DNA of 64,000 nucleotides from an uncultured Bacteroidota bacterium (GCA_902515405.1 CABXUS010000003.1:1-64000); one strand, 5' to 3'; positions 9,261 to 20,393 are shown, counted from the stretch's first letter. The notes: generated by a model not told the origin, from the sequence alone. Program-made: numbers and translations.

Positions 9261-10395
9261 ATTTAAAAACTGTTTTTGATTTAAATTTTTCACCAGGTTT
9301 TAAGTAGGTACTTGGAAAACTATCTTCATTTGGTGAATTAGGGAAATGTTGTGTTTCAAGACAGAAACCAGATCTTTTTTCATATTTCAGATCTTGTTTT
9401 GACTTTAATGACCCACTCAAAAAGTTGCCCGTATACAACTGAACACCTGGTTGGTCAGTGTATAACTCCATTTTTATTCCACTTTTATCACTTGATGCAG
9501 TTGCAACCTTTCTTACACTTCCGTCAAAGTCATTTAATACCCAACAATGATCATAACCATTTCCTAAGATTAATTGGTTGTCATCAAGATTAATATCCCT
9601 TCCAATCTTTTTTGAATTTTTAAAATCAAAGGGTGTTCCCCCTACATTTCTAATTTCTCCAGATGGTATAATTTTTTTATTTACTGGTAAAAAAGAATCT
9701 GCATAAATTTCTAAATTATGATTTAATATATCTCCAGAACTTTCACCAGAAAGATTAAAATATGAATGTTGTGTTAAGTTTAAAATTGTGGTTTTATCAG
9801 TATCAGCATAATATTCAACAATTAATTCATTTTCATCAGACAAACTATATATAACATATAAATTTAGGTTGCCAGGATAACCTTCCTCCATATCTTTTGA
9901 TAAATAATTGAGTTTAATAAATCTATTATTTATATCATCATAACCCGAAACTTGCCAGTTAACTTTATCGAATCCTTTTATTCCTCCATGTAGAGATGTA
10001 CCATTATTATTTAAATCTAAATTATATTCAATATTGTCAATTATAAATTTTCCATTATCAATTCTATTTGCATATCTACCCACAATTGCACCAAAATATG
10101 GATGATCATCTAAATAAGGCTCTAAACTATTAAAACCAAGAGCAACATCTAATAATTTATTGTTTTTATCTGGTACTTTTATACTTGTTACTATACCCCC
10201 TAGGGTTATAATTTCAATTTCACAATCGTCATTTTTAAGAAGAAATTTATAAACCTCTTCACCATTATTCATTTTTCCTATTAACACTTTACTTTGATTA
10301 GGATTTGAACATGAAATTATAATTAATATTTTTATAATAATAAATGAATAAAAATATTTTTTCGATTTTAAAATTTTTTTTAAATCATTTATCAT
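9250..10395 (-). CDS. galM: Aldose 1-epimerase (galactose mutarotase), lipoprotein
   Basis: GAIVGRYANRI, NLTQHSYFNLSG, FCLETQHFPNSPN motifs. Confidence 0.9.
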   Translation of the reverse strand: MINDLKKILKSKKYFYSFIIIKILIIISCSNPNQSKVLIGKMNNGEEVYKFLLKNDDCEIEIITLGGIVTSIKVPDKNNKLLDVALGFNSLEPYLDDHPYFGAIVGRYANRIDNGKFIIDNIEYNLDLNNNGTSLHGGIKGFDKVNWQVSGYDDINNRFIKLNYLSKDMEEGYPGNLNLYVIYSLSDENELIVEYYADTDKTTILNLTQHSYFNLSGESSGDILNHNLEIYADSFLPVNKKIIPSGEIRNVGGTPFDFKNSKKIGRDINLDDNQLILGNGYDHCWVLNDFDGSVRKVATASSDKSGIKMELYTDQPGVQLYTGNFLSGSLKSKQDLKYEKRSGFCLETQHFPNSPNEDSFPSTYLKPGEKFKSKTVFKFIF

Positions 10396-10436
10396 AATTT
10401 GGGCGCGGATTTTGATACTAAAAATAGAAAATTAAG

Positions 10437-11639
10437 ATGAAATACCTATCCGTAATTCTTTTATTGTTTATTTCATTCTCTTCATTGAGTCAGGAAAAAA
10501 AATTAAAAGCATATATAGACTGTAGATGTGATGAAAATTATTTAAAACAAGAGACTTCCTTCTTAGAATATGTTAGAGATCAAGATCTAGCTGATATTGA
10601 AATTTTTGTACGTGATGAAAGAAATCCAACTGGGTCGAGATCATTTGAAATTAAAATAGATGGTAATAATGATTATGAAGAAATAAGCTCAAGTACAGTA
10701 GCTGTAGGATATGCGAATGACACGTCTAGTACTTTAAGAGACAAGCTACTCAACAAACTAAAATTAGCATTGGTTCCATTTTTAGATAAGGGTAATTATA
10801 ATTTAAAAGTAGATATTGATTCTAATTTTGAAGATTTATCTATTAATGATGATAAATGGAAAAACTGGGTATTTGAATTGTCAGGCTCTTACAATAATGA
10901 TAAAGAAGAAAGTAGACAAACTAATAGATACGAAATAGAATTTGAAATTGATAAACTAACAGAAGATTGGAGAATTGGTATGGAGTTAAAAAGAAATGAA
11001 TCCAATAGGAAATTTTTTAGTGAAGACGATGTTTATACTAGTAATAGAAAATCAACGAGCTTTAATGGCAGGATTGTTAGAAGTATCTCTGATCATTTTT
11101 CAGCTGGAGCATTTTTTGGATTATACCAAAATACTTATGAGAATGTTGATTTAAATAGATATATCGCACCTGCAATTGAGTATAGCTTTTACCCTTATGA
11201 GGATGTTTTAAGCAAAGAGATAACACTTGCTTATAGAATTGGAGTAGGTAAAAGAGATTATATAGAAAAAACAATTTATGGATTTGAAAAACAAAAGCTG
11301 TCTTCACAAACACTTAGCCTAAATATCCGTTTTAGACAAAAGTGGGGTAATATTAGCTCTTATCTTAATGCAACGCAATTTCTAAATGATGGGTCAAAAA
11401 AAAGATTTTCCCTAAGAAGTGATTTAGATATTAGGGTTTATGAAGGTTTGGCAGTTAGACTTTCAGGAAATATAAATCTAATTAGGGAACAATATAATTT
11501 AGCTGCAGGCTCTACCTCGATTGAGGACTTATTGCTACAGCAAAGGCAAATTGCAACTGATTACAGAACTAACTTCTCAGTTGGGCTAAGCTATACTTTT
11601 GGTTCAATCTATAATAGTATAATAAATACTAGATTATAA
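10437..11639 (+). CDS. Hypothetical secreted / outer-membrane beta-barrel-like protein
   Basis: Signal peptide and alternating C-terminal strands ending in a terminal aromatic-rich strand (VGLSYTFGSIY). Confidence 0.65.
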   Translation: MKYLSVILLLFISFSSLSQEKKLKAYIDCRCDENYLKQETSFLEYVRDQDLADIEIFVRDERNPTGSRSFEIKIDGNNDYEEISSSTVAVGYANDTSSTLRDKLLNKLKLALVPFLDKGNYNLKVDIDSNFEDLSINDDKWKNWVFELSGSYNNDKEESRQTNRYEIEFEIDKLTEDWRIGMELKRNESNRKFFSEDDVYTSNRKSTSFNGRIVRSISDHFSAGAFFGLYQNTYENVDLNRYIAPAIEYSFYPYEDVLSKEITLAYRIGVGKRDYIEKTIYGFEKQKLSSQTLSLNIRFRQKWGNISSYLNATQFLNDGSKKRFSLRSDLDIRVYEGLAVRLSGNINLIREQYNLAAGSTSIEDLLLQQRQIATDYRTNFSVGLSYTFGSIYNSIINTRL

Positions 11640-11670
11640 AAAAGTTTTTAAATTGTTTTAAATTTATTTT

Positions 11671-13830
11671 ATGAAAAACAATTTTTTTTTATTTATAATA
11701 TTTTTTACTGCACTGATTTCATGTGATAATGGTGTTCAAAAATATGATGCTAAGGTTTACGAAAATGCATCTAAATATTTACCTCAATACTTAAATAAGT
11801 ATGTAAAAAACAACCTTACATCGCAAAAATGGATTGATAATAATTTATACTTCAACGTTAAAAGTGATAATACAATTAAATCTTATAAAATTGACGCTGA
11901 AACTCTTGAAATTATTGAAGAAGAATTACCATATGAAACAAGACCTAGAGTAAATTATCTTGAGATTGTTTCTCCCAATAAGAAAAAAAGTATTTATATA
12001 AAAAATTATAATCTTTGGATAAGAGATTTAACAACAAAAAAAACAAAACAACTCACGTTTAATGGATATGAAGATTATGGATATGCAACAAATAATGCTG
12101 GTTGGATTAAAAACGACAGACCTGTCTTAAAATGGTCAAATGATTCTAAAACAATAACTACGTTTAGACAAGATTCAAGAAAGGTTGGAGAAATGTATTT
12201 AACTACAACAAATGTGGGTCACCCTAATTTACAAAAATGGAAATATGCTCTTCCAGGAGATGAAAATATATTTGAAATAGAAAGAATTTTCATAAATGTA
12301 GAATCTGGAAAAATTTCAAAATTTAAAATGGGTCGAGACTTCCAAAGATCAACAACAACTGATCATATTGCTGGATGGGATGGAACTCTATTAGATGCTA
12401 ATTTTAGTAAGGATGGGAAAAAATTGGCATTTATCTCTTCGTCAAGAGATCATAAAGAAGCTCACTTACAAATAGCAGATGTTAATACTGGAAATATTAA
12501 ATCTGTATATAAAGAAGTTTCAAAAACATATTTTGAATCTGGCGTTAGTGGTGAAAATTGGAGGGTGTTTTTTAATTCAAATGAGTTTTTGTGGTATTCG
12601 GAAAAAGATAATTGGGGTCATCTTTACCTACATGACTTGTCAAATGGAAATTTAAAAAATAGAATTACCAGCGGTGAATGGTTGGTTAGAGATGTATTAC
12701 ATGTTGATGAATCAACAAGGGAAATATTTTTTACAGGTGGTGGCAAAGAAAAAGGTAATCCGTATCATGTTTACTTATACAAAGTAAATTTTGATGGCTC
12801 TGGGTTAGTTTGTTTAACTCCTGAAAAAGGAACACATAGAATTAATGCTTCTGAAGATTGGAAATATTTCACGACAACTTTCTCAACTACTGAAAACTCA
12901 CCAGTTACTCTTCTTAAAAATAGAAATGGTGAAACTTTAAAAGAAATTAATAGAGTTGATATTTCAGAATTATTAGAAAATAATTGGCAACAACCTATTG
13001 AGTTTTTTGTAAAAGCTAGGGATAATGAAACCGATGTTTATGGATTACTTTATCTACCAAGTTTTTATAATGAAAACCATAATTATCCAGTATTAAATTA
13101 TATATACCCTGGACCTCAATCTGGCAGTATAGGTAATTATGGGTTTTCAGTGGCAAGAAGAGATTTCCAAGCTTTAGCTGAATTAGGTTTTATAGTTATT
13201 GGGGTTGATGCGATGGGCACTCCTGGTAGATCTAAATCATTTCATGACGCATACTATGGTAATATGGGTGATAATGGTCTGCCTGATAATATAAAAGCAA
13301 TAAAAGATCTTTCTAAAATATATAAAGGGATGGATACTGAACGAGTGGGAATTTGGGGTCATTCCGGTGGAGGATTTGCATCGACTAGAGCAATTTTAGA
13401 ATACCCAGAATTTTATGATGTTGCAGTATCAAGTTCTGGTAATCATGATAATAGAAATTATGAAGCCGATTGGGGAGAAAAATGGCAAGGCCTATTAAAA
13501 TATACTGATGAAGATATTGATGATGGTGATACCAACTATGATTTTAAACAAACAAATTATGATAATCAAGCAAATCAACTTCTTGCTAAAAACTTAAAAG
13601 GTAAATTAATGTTGGCTCACGGAAATTTAGATGATAATGTTCCACCTTATAGCACACTTTTAGTTGTTGATGCATTAATAAAAGAAAATAAGGATTTTGA
13701 CTTAATTATTTTTCCAAATAAAAGACACGGATACGGTGACATGAATAATTATTTTACAAGAAAGAAATGGGACTATTTTGTTAAACATCTAAAAGGTATA
13801 GAGCCGCCAAAAGAATTTGAAATGAAGTAA
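11671..13830 (+). CDS. Dipeptidyl peptidase IV-like S9 family peptidase
   Basis: GIWGHSGGGFAS catalytic Ser, HGNLDDNVPP Asp, FPNKRHGYG His; signal/lipobox ISCDN. Confidence 0.9.
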   Translation: MKNNFFLFIIFFTALISCDNGVQKYDAKVYENASKYLPQYLNKYVKNNLTSQKWIDNNLYFNVKSDNTIKSYKIDAETLEIIEEELPYETRPRVNYLEIVSPNKKKSIYIKNYNLWIRDLTTKKTKQLTFNGYEDYGYATNNAGWIKNDRPVLKWSNDSKTITTFRQDSRKVGEMYLTTTNVGHPNLQKWKYALPGDENIFEIERIFINVESGKISKFKMGRDFQRSTTTDHIAGWDGTLLDANFSKDGKKLAFISSSRDHKEAHLQIADVNTGNIKSVYKEVSKTYFESGVSGENWRVFFNSNEFLWYSEKDNWGHLYLHDLSNGNLKNRITSGEWLVRDVLHVDESTREIFFTGGGKEKGNPYHVYLYKVNFDGSGLVCLTPEKGTHRINASEDWKYFTTTFSTTENSPVTLLKNRNGETLKEINRVDISELLENNWQQPIEFFVKARDNETDVYGLLYLPSFYNENHNYPVLNYIYPGPQSGSIGNYGFSVARRDFQALAELGFIVIGVDAMGTPGRSKSFHDAYYGNMGDNGLPDNIKAIKDLSKIYKGMDTERVGIWGHSGGGFASTRAILEYPEFYDVAVSSSGNHDNRNYEADWGEKWQGLLKYTDEDIDDGDTNYDFKQTNYDNQANQLLAKNLKGKLMLAHGNLDDNVPPYSTLLVVDALIKENKDFDLIIFPNKRHGYGDMNNYFTRKKWDYFVKHLKGIEPPKEFEMK

Positions 13831-13927
13831 TACTTATTTTATATTTCTCTAGTATATTCTCATTGGAAATAGAAATAGCTTTTCTAAATTTTAATTATGT
13901 TATTGATGAGATCAATTTAAATTATCA

Positions 13928-14263
13928 TTATTCAGGATCACGATATTTACAACAAGAATGAAGATCATTGTATGCTTCATCAGTTGCAATGTAATAACCA
14001 TTATCATGACCAGCTTTAGCAATTGTTTTCTTCACATCATCAATAGAAACTTTTGTACCATTATAGATGATTGAAAAGTTTTTAGATTGAGGACTCCAAC
14101 TTACATACTTTACCCCTTTAAGTGATAGTGTAGATTTTTGAATTCTATCTTTACACATTTCACAATTTCCACTGACTTTAAAGGTAGCTTTAGCATTCTT
14201 TTCATTTGATTGTGAAAAAGATATAAATGGGATAAGTAGTAAAAGAAAAAAAACTTTTTTCAT
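13928..14263 (-). CDS. Heavy-metal-associated (HMA) domain secreted protein
   Basis: Signal peptide; SGNCEMCKDRI with CxxC; C-terminal HSCCKY. Confidence 0.85.
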   Translation of the reverse strand: MKKVFFLLLLIPFISFSQSNEKNAKATFKVSGNCEMCKDRIQKSTLSLKGVKYVSWSPQSKNFSIIYNGTKVSIDDVKKTIAKAGHDNGYYIATDEAYNDLHSCCKYRDPE

Positions 14264-14267
14264 ATAG

Positions 14268-16508
14268 CTAATTTAATATTTTATAACGTAAACCAATATA
14301 ATACGTTGAACCAAATATCGGACCATGAATTATTGATGCATCAAAATTTGGATTAAATGGATCATTAGCCATTATTATAGGATTTTCTTGTTGATAATTA
14401 TATATATTCTCGCCACCTACATAAACTTCAAATTTTGAACTAAATACTCTTGTAATTTGTGAATTAACAGAAAGATGAGGATCTACAAACTCATAATTGT
14501 CTCTAGGATTTAACATCAATCTTTGTTTACCCATTCTATTATAAGTAATATCAAATTTCCAATTACTTTCATTAACCTTATTGGATTCTATACCATAATT
14601 AAAAAAGATAATATTTCTAGGCTGAAGTGGTTTTTCTTTTAAACCACTTAGATAATACGATTTGACATCATATTTCTTATAAGCAGCAGTTATATTCCAG
14701 TTATTTTTAGAAAATAAAAACTCAATCTGATAATTATCAGATTTAGATTTTCCTAATGAAGAATTATAAAAATTAAATTCTCCAAAAGTTTCAAAATCAA
14801 TAATTACTCTATTATCAAAAATTGTTTTATAAAAATCAAAAATTAGATTTCCTTGTCCTTCAAAAAGAAAAAATTTGTGATCTAAACTAAATCCAAAATT
14901 AGTTGCTTTTTCAGGGTTGACACCATATAATTTAGCATCAAAATTTTTATTTATATTTTTTCTATTACTTAAAAATATAGCTTGATTCTCAGCAAACACA
15001 TTAGCTATTTTTCTTCCTGTTCCAACTGACCCTTTTATTGAAAAATTATCATTAAACATATATCTGAAATGTAACCTAGGAGTGAAGAATGATCCTATAT
15101 TATTGTGAATATCATATCTCAATCCAAATATTAGATTAAAATCATTCATATTGTCAAAACTATATTCAAAAAAACCACCTAATGATCTATCAATCCTATC
15201 AATATTAGATTTGAAAACATACTCACTGTAATTATCGCTTGAAAAATTTAATCCTGCTTTAATTTTATTTTTTGTATTGGATATTATAGAGTTATAAATT
15301 AAATTAATAAATAAGCTTTTTTGAGAAATATTATAATCATTTGATCCATAATATGATTCTTGATCATGAAAATTATATGCAAGCTGAAATCCTAAACTTT
15401 GATAAGGGATATTTGGGTTGACATATCCTAGCTTAAATGAAGAGTCAAATCTATTTGTAAATATTTCACCTCCCCAAAAACTAGATAAGTCTAATTTTTC
15501 ATTGAAATCAATGCTTCCAATTTTTTTATTGTCATCTAAATATCTAATATTTAAAAAGCTTACTATTCCTTTACTTGCGTCAGTAAATTGCCATTTACTT
15601 AATAAATTTAATTGATCCTGTAATGGTTTATCTAAAAACATATCTCCATTCTTATCATTTACTTTTTTTCTATCGTTGTAATGAATAAAGAATGTATTTT
15701 GGATTTTATCACTGACTTTTGACCTTAGATGGGCATTCGCTTCAAATCTTCCATCAATACTTTTGAACAGATTAAAAAAGAATGGCATATCATTATAAGG
15801 CTTTTTAATTTCTGTATTAATTTGTCCTACAATACTTTCATATCCATTAGTAACAGTTCCCATACCTTTTGTTACTTGAATACTTTCAATCCATGTTCCA
15901 GGTGTAAAACCCAATCCAAACGTTTGAGATGCACCTCTAACCATAGGAATATTTTCTTCTGTAATCAATATATAAGGACTCTTTAATCCCAACATTTCAA
16001 TTTGCTTAGTGCCAGTTATAGCATCATTATGATTAACATCAACTGAGGGGTTAGTTTCAAAACTTTCTGAAAGATTACAACATGCAGCCTTCAATAATTC
16101 TTCTTCACTAATGTTAATAATATTTTGAGGCATTAAGTAAGTTCTTTGTGCTGAGTTTCTTCTTTTAGAAACAGTAACTTCATCTAAGAAATTTTCCTCA
16201 GAGTAACTCATATAATGAGTTATATAATTTATATTTTTAACTGATAAGGTATCAGTTTGAAACCCAACATAACTAATTACAATTAAATCTATTTTTGAAT
16301 TTCTTTTTAACTTAAAATCACCCTCTTCATTAGATATTGTCCCTTTATCAGTATTTATCCATTTAACAGTCGCCCCCATGACAGGATAGTCTTTACCATC
16401 TTCCGAAAATAGTATTTTACCGTCAACGTTTTCTTGAGAAAATTGTTTAAAGCTAAAACAAATTAATATTGTAAAAAGAAATATTTTTTTCATTAATCTT
16501 AGCACCAA
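14268..16508 (-). CDS. TonB-dependent receptor
   Basis: N-terminal CarboxypepD_reg-like domain, plug (PSVDVNHNDAITGTKQIEMLGL), beta-barrel ending in ...GLRYKIL. Confidence 0.88.
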   Translation of the reverse strand: MVLRLMKKIFLFTILICFSFKQFSQENVDGKILFSEDGKDYPVMGATVKWINTDKGTISNEEGDFKLKRNSKIDLIVISYVGFQTDTLSVKNINYITHYMSYSEENFLDEVTVSKRRNSAQRTYLMPQNIINISEEELLKAACCNLSESFETNPSVDVNHNDAITGTKQIEMLGLKSPYILITEENIPMVRGASQTFGLGFTPGTWIESIQVTKGMGTVTNGYESIVGQINTEIKKPYNDMPFFFNLFKSIDGRFEANAHLRSKVSDKIQNTFFIHYNDRKKVNDKNGDMFLDKPLQDQLNLLSKWQFTDASKGIVSFLNIRYLDDNKKIGSIDFNEKLDLSSFWGGEIFTNRFDSSFKLGYVNPNIPYQSLGFQLAYNFHDQESYYGSNDYNISQKSLFINLIYNSIISNTKNKIKAGLNFSSDNYSEYVFKSNIDRIDRSLGGFFEYSFDNMNDFNLIFGLRYDIHNNIGSFFTPRLHFRYMFNDNFSIKGSVGTGRKIANVFAENQAIFLSNRKNINKNFDAKLYGVNPEKATNFGFSLDHKFFLFEGQGNLIFDFYKTIFDNRVIIDFETFGEFNFYNSSLGKSKSDNYQIEFLFSKNNWNITAAYKKYDVKSYYLSGLKEKPLQPRNIIFFNYGIESNKVNESNWKFDITYNRMGKQRLMLNPRDNYEFVDPHLSVNSQITRVFSSKFEVYVGGENIYNYQQENPIIMANDPFNPNFDASIIHGPIFGSTYYIGLRYKILN

Positions 16509-16546
16509 AATTACTTAATTTAGTTGTAAATATTATTATACTAAAT

Positions 16547-16771
16547 ATGGATATGAATACTCTTGAAATTGTAGGATGGGTGGCAACTTTTGTTGTAATT
16601 GCATCTTTTATGGTTAATGACATGCTAAAGCTTAGATCAATAAATTTAATTGGTGCTACACTTTGGTTGATTTACGGAATAATTGCAAGTTCTTATTCAA
16701 TAATGTTTTTAAATATTGTTGTGATGAGCATACAAATTTTTAAAATTAATCAGCTACTTAAAAATAAATAG
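16547..16771 (+). CDS. Small YgjV-like inner membrane protein
   Basis: 74 aa, three hydrophobic helices; GWVATFVVIASFMVNDMLKLRSINLIGATLWLIYG. Confidence 0.7.
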   Translation: MDMNTLEIVGWVATFVVIASFMVNDMLKLRSINLIGATLWLIYGIIASSYSIMFLNIVVMSIQIFKINQLLKNK

Positions 16772-18499
16772 TTATTTCTTTTTTACTTCAACCAAAAAGG
16801 GTAAAATATTTTTTCTATTTAATCTTAAAAAAGGAGTTAAGTCATAATCTCCCTCCGTTATTTTTATATTTCTCATAAAAACAAATCCATCCTGATCAAT
16901 ACTAACCTCAGTTGAATAGACATTATTTCCTAATTCCAATGTCATTTCACCAACAGAAGTATCTAGGTTATTAAATTTAAACTTGAAATCATATATTCCA
17001 GTCGCAATACTAACTTTCCAAAACCCAAAAACTTCATTTTGACTCCAAATCCCTCTTTGTCCACTAGCATCATTTCTGTTCAAAAAAGTTGGATTTTCAT
17101 TTGGATTTCCAATATTTATTATTGGCTTATTTATTAAATTTTTTGAATTAATTAATTCATCATAAATTTTATCCATCCTTGATTTCATCTCCAATCCAAT
17201 AGACTTTTTTTTAACAATTAAATTTTCACTTTCGTTTGGATCTTCTTCTAAATCATAGAGCTCAAAGTCTTCAATTTTAGAATTATAATTAGTATTTCCC
17301 ACTAACTTATAGTTACCGTTATTCAAAGAAATATTTTTATATAACTCCGGTGATTTCCTTGTCCAATATGAAAAGAAATCTCTTTCTTTTTTATTTATTT
17401 TATTATCAAATAAATCTATTCCATCAATTTTTCTATCATTTGGAATTGGAAGATTACAAAGTTTTGTAATGGTTGGCAGAACATCAATGTGAGCTGAAAA
17501 AAAATCTAAATCAGTTCCTTCATCATGGATTCTTGGATAATTGAGATAAAATGGTACTTTAATTCCACCATTGTATACCTGACTTTTCAATCCTCTAAGA
17601 TTTGATACATATCGTGGTTGTTGAGGTCCATTATCGGTCATAAAAATAACAATCGTATTTTCCTTTAACTTCAGCTCATCCAACTTATTTATTACTTTCC
17701 CAAAATTTTCATCAATGTTGGTTACCATTCCGTAAATCTTTTTTGCATCAAGAATATTTTTTTCAGACATATTCAAAATTTCTCCATTAATATTTGTTGG
17801 ATCTATATCATTATACATTTGATAATATTTTTCAGGAACTTGTAAAGGCGTATGCGGTGCATTAAATGATAAATAACAAAAAAATTGGTTGTCTTTATTG
17901 TCCTCAATAAACTTGATTGCCTCATCAGTAAATATATCTGAACAATAGCCATTGTATTTTTGTTGTTTATTATTTAACCAAAGTATTGGATCATAATAGC
18001 TTGTGGATCCTTTATAATAGTTGGTAAAATCTCCAACCTGACCAATACCACCTGACAAATGAATCAAAGACTCTTTAAAGCCTTGATCTGATGGTCTTGA
18101 TGGATAATTATCTCCCAAATGCCATTTTCCAAAAATTCCAGTTTTATAATTATTCTCATTAAATATTTCTGCTAGTGTTATCTCAGATGAGGACATAATT
18201 GCTCCACCATTGTATGTGTCAGTAACTCCAGTCCTTAGCGAATACCTACCTGTTAACAAACTTGATCTTGTTGGAGCACAAACTGGTGAAACATTAAAAT
18301 TATTAAATCTTATACTCTCACCAGCAAATTTATCTAGGTTTGGTGTAATCAAATGTGGATTGCCATTAAATCCTATATCCCCATAACCTTGATCATCTGT
18401 AATTACTATAATAACATTAGGGGATTTAGTCTCTAAATCATTATTACATGAAAATAATAGGACTGGTAAAATGAAGTGAAGTAATTTTATGTTTTTCAT
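16772..18499 (-). CDS. Sulfatase (arylsulfatase), lipoprotein
   Basis: ITDDQGYGDIG and CAPTRSSLLTGRY (CxPxR formylglycine motif), GKWHLG; lipobox FSCNN. Confidence 0.93.
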   Translation of the reverse strand: MKNIKLLHFILPVLLFSCNNDLETKSPNVIIVITDDQGYGDIGFNGNPHLITPNLDKFAGESIRFNNFNVSPVCAPTRSSLLTGRYSLRTGVTDTYNGGAIMSSSEITLAEIFNENNYKTGIFGKWHLGDNYPSRPSDQGFKESLIHLSGGIGQVGDFTNYYKGSTSYYDPILWLNNKQQKYNGYCSDIFTDEAIKFIEDNKDNQFFCYLSFNAPHTPLQVPEKYYQMYNDIDPTNINGEILNMSEKNILDAKKIYGMVTNIDENFGKVINKLDELKLKENTIVIFMTDNGPQQPRYVSNLRGLKSQVYNGGIKVPFYLNYPRIHDEGTDLDFFSAHIDVLPTITKLCNLPIPNDRKIDGIDLFDNKINKKERDFFSYWTRKSPELYKNISLNNGNYKLVGNTNYNSKIEDFELYDLEEDPNESENLIVKKKSIGLEMKSRMDKIYDELINSKNLINKPIINIGNPNENPTFLNRNDASGQRGIWSQNEVFGFWKVSIATGIYDFKFKFNNLDTSVGEMTLELGNNVYSTEVSIDQDGFVFMRNIKITEGDYDLTPFLRLNRKNILPFLVEVKKK

Positions 18500-18516
18500 G
18501 TAAAAAATTAGCTTTT

Positions 18517-19422
18517 CTAATTTATTACTCCATCAATATCAAAATTAGAAACAAATTCCCAAATTAAACCACTTGTATTTTTAGCTTCATAATTTAATTT
18601 ATCGTCCCAGTAATGACCTCCTCCAATAATTTTAATATGCTCAACAAATCTATCGCCAGCATCATCATAATAAATATATTGTTCAATTGTACCGTCTTGA
18701 TTGGTTAATAAATCTTCATTTGTTGTATTATTAAAATTTTTCCACCAATCAACCAAATCAGGAATTGATGGATAATACGAATTTCCAACATATGGAACAT
18801 CAAAATCATCTGTTCCATGAATATTGATCATCGCAGTGGGATATTGAGCATTACAACTTTGGTAACTATCATCTAACATAGTACCAGCAACTGAACCAAT
18901 AGCAGCAAATTTTTTTGAATTACAAGCCAAATAGTATGACATAAATCCTCCATTCGAATATCCAGCGGAGTATATTCTTTTGTTATCTATAACTGGATAA
19001 TCAATTAAAAGCTGATCAATTAAATTTTCAATGAATCCAATATCATCAACATCACTTTTATTATCAGCAGAGGGATTAGAACAATTCCAATGTGAACCAG
19101 TACCAGCTAAATCAAGACCTTGAGGATAGACAACTATAAAATTTTTACTCTCTGCTAAATCTCTCATGTCTGCTGTGTTCATAAATTGAGAAGCAATTCC
19201 TCCAAAACCATGAAAGAGAAACATTAAAGGATAATCAATTTCAGAATCATAAGAGTTGGGAATATAAATAAAATAGTTCCTGTTTACATTATCGTGTGAA
19301 AAGGTCTTTGTCTGAAGTCCAGTTATAATTCCGTCTTCATCAGTCTGAGTGTTATTTTCATCACTTTCACATGATGTGAATAAAATAAGAGATAAAAAAA
19401 ATAAAACATCTTTTGATTTCAT
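18517..19422 (-). CDS. PHB depolymerase / LpqC-like esterase, lipoprotein
   Basis: Alpha/beta hydrolase with FLFHGFGG, SAGYSNGGFMS, IHGTDDFDVPY; lipobox TSCES. Confidence 0.85.
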   Translation of the reverse strand: MKSKDVLFFLSLILFTSCESDENNTQTDEDGIITGLQTKTFSHDNVNRNYFIYIPNSYDSEIDYPLMFLFHGFGGIASQFMNTADMRDLAESKNFIVVYPQGLDLAGTGSHWNCSNPSADNKSDVDDIGFIENLIDQLLIDYPVIDNKRIYSAGYSNGGFMSYYLACNSKKFAAIGSVAGTMLDDSYQSCNAQYPTAMINIHGTDDFDVPYVGNSYYPSIPDLVDWWKNFNNTTNEDLLTNQDGTIEQYIYYDDAGDRFVEHIKIIGGGHYWDDKLNYEAKNTSGLIWEFVSNFDIDGVIN

Positions 19423-19502
19423 ATTTAAAAAACAACAAATAGCATACCAAATTATTTTGATTAAACTTTATCTATTGTAAGTTTTAAATGAAAAAATAAT
19501 TT

Positions 19503-20363
19503 TTAAAATCTTTTAAAAAACTCCCAAATATCCATGAAAAGATTTGGATTTGCCCAATGCAGGTTATGTTGTCCATTTTCAACTCTCAAGTATCTTATCT
19601 CTTTTTCAGAATTACAATTTTCATAAATATATAATGAGTCATCTCCAAGATATTTGATTTTAGCAGGAAAATCACATTCAAACTTTGTTGCCCAAAGTTC
19701 TGCACTTTTTAAAGCATCTAAAAAAATATGCCCTAATTTTGGTCCTCCATCTATTGGTATTGTTGAATCTTCTGCTCCGTTTACTTGGTAAACTGAGATT
19801 GCCTTAGTATTATCTAAAATTGGCATGCTTTCCATAAGTTGACTTACAATTGGAGCAATTGCCTTAAAGTGAGAAGTATTTATTGCCAATTTATTAACCA
19901 TTCCAGAGCCATTAGAACTTCCAATTGCATACATCTTATTCATGTCTAAGTTGTTATAATCTTTTAATTCATTAACAATTAAAGTAACAAATGCAACATC
20001 ATCCGCTTTAGATTCTTCTGTTCCTAAATTCCATGATTTTAAATATCCTTGCGGATATATTCCAATAAAATCTCCACTATCAGTAAAGTTTTTTAATTTA
20101 TTTACCCAACTTATGTTTGTTCCTCCTCTACCATGAAAAGCAAATACAATTGGATAGTTTACAGATAAATCAATATTTTCTGGTGTTTGAATAATAACAG
20201 AGCGCTGAACATTAACACCTTCTATAGTTTGGTCAATATAAATTGTTGTTGTAAGCAATTCTTTATTAGTTACAATATCATCAGAATTGTCTTCGGAATT
20301 ATCACATGAAAAGCTTAATAAACAGATATAAATAAAAATCAATGGATTTATCTTCATAAACAT
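19503..20363 (-). CDS. PHB depolymerase / LpqC-like esterase, lipoprotein (paralogous fold)
   Basis: FAFHGRGGTN, AIGSSNGSGM, NGAEDSTIPIDGG; lipobox FSCDN. Confidence 0.8.
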   Translation of the reverse strand: MFMKINPLIFIYICLLSFSCDNSEDNSDDIVTNKELLTTTIYIDQTIEGVNVQRSVIIQTPENIDLSVNYPIVFAFHGRGGTNISWVNKLKNFTDSGDFIGIYPQGYLKSWNLGTEESKADDVAFVTLIVNELKDYNNLDMNKMYAIGSSNGSGMVNKLAINTSHFKAIAPIVSQLMESMPILDNTKAISVYQVNGAEDSTIPIDGGPKLGHIFLDALKSAELWATKFECDFPAKIKYLGDDSLYIYENCNSEKEIRYLRVENGQHNLHWANPNLFMDIWEFFKRF

Positions 20364-20393
20364 GAATATTTTAGAGTATAAAAATTCACTTAA

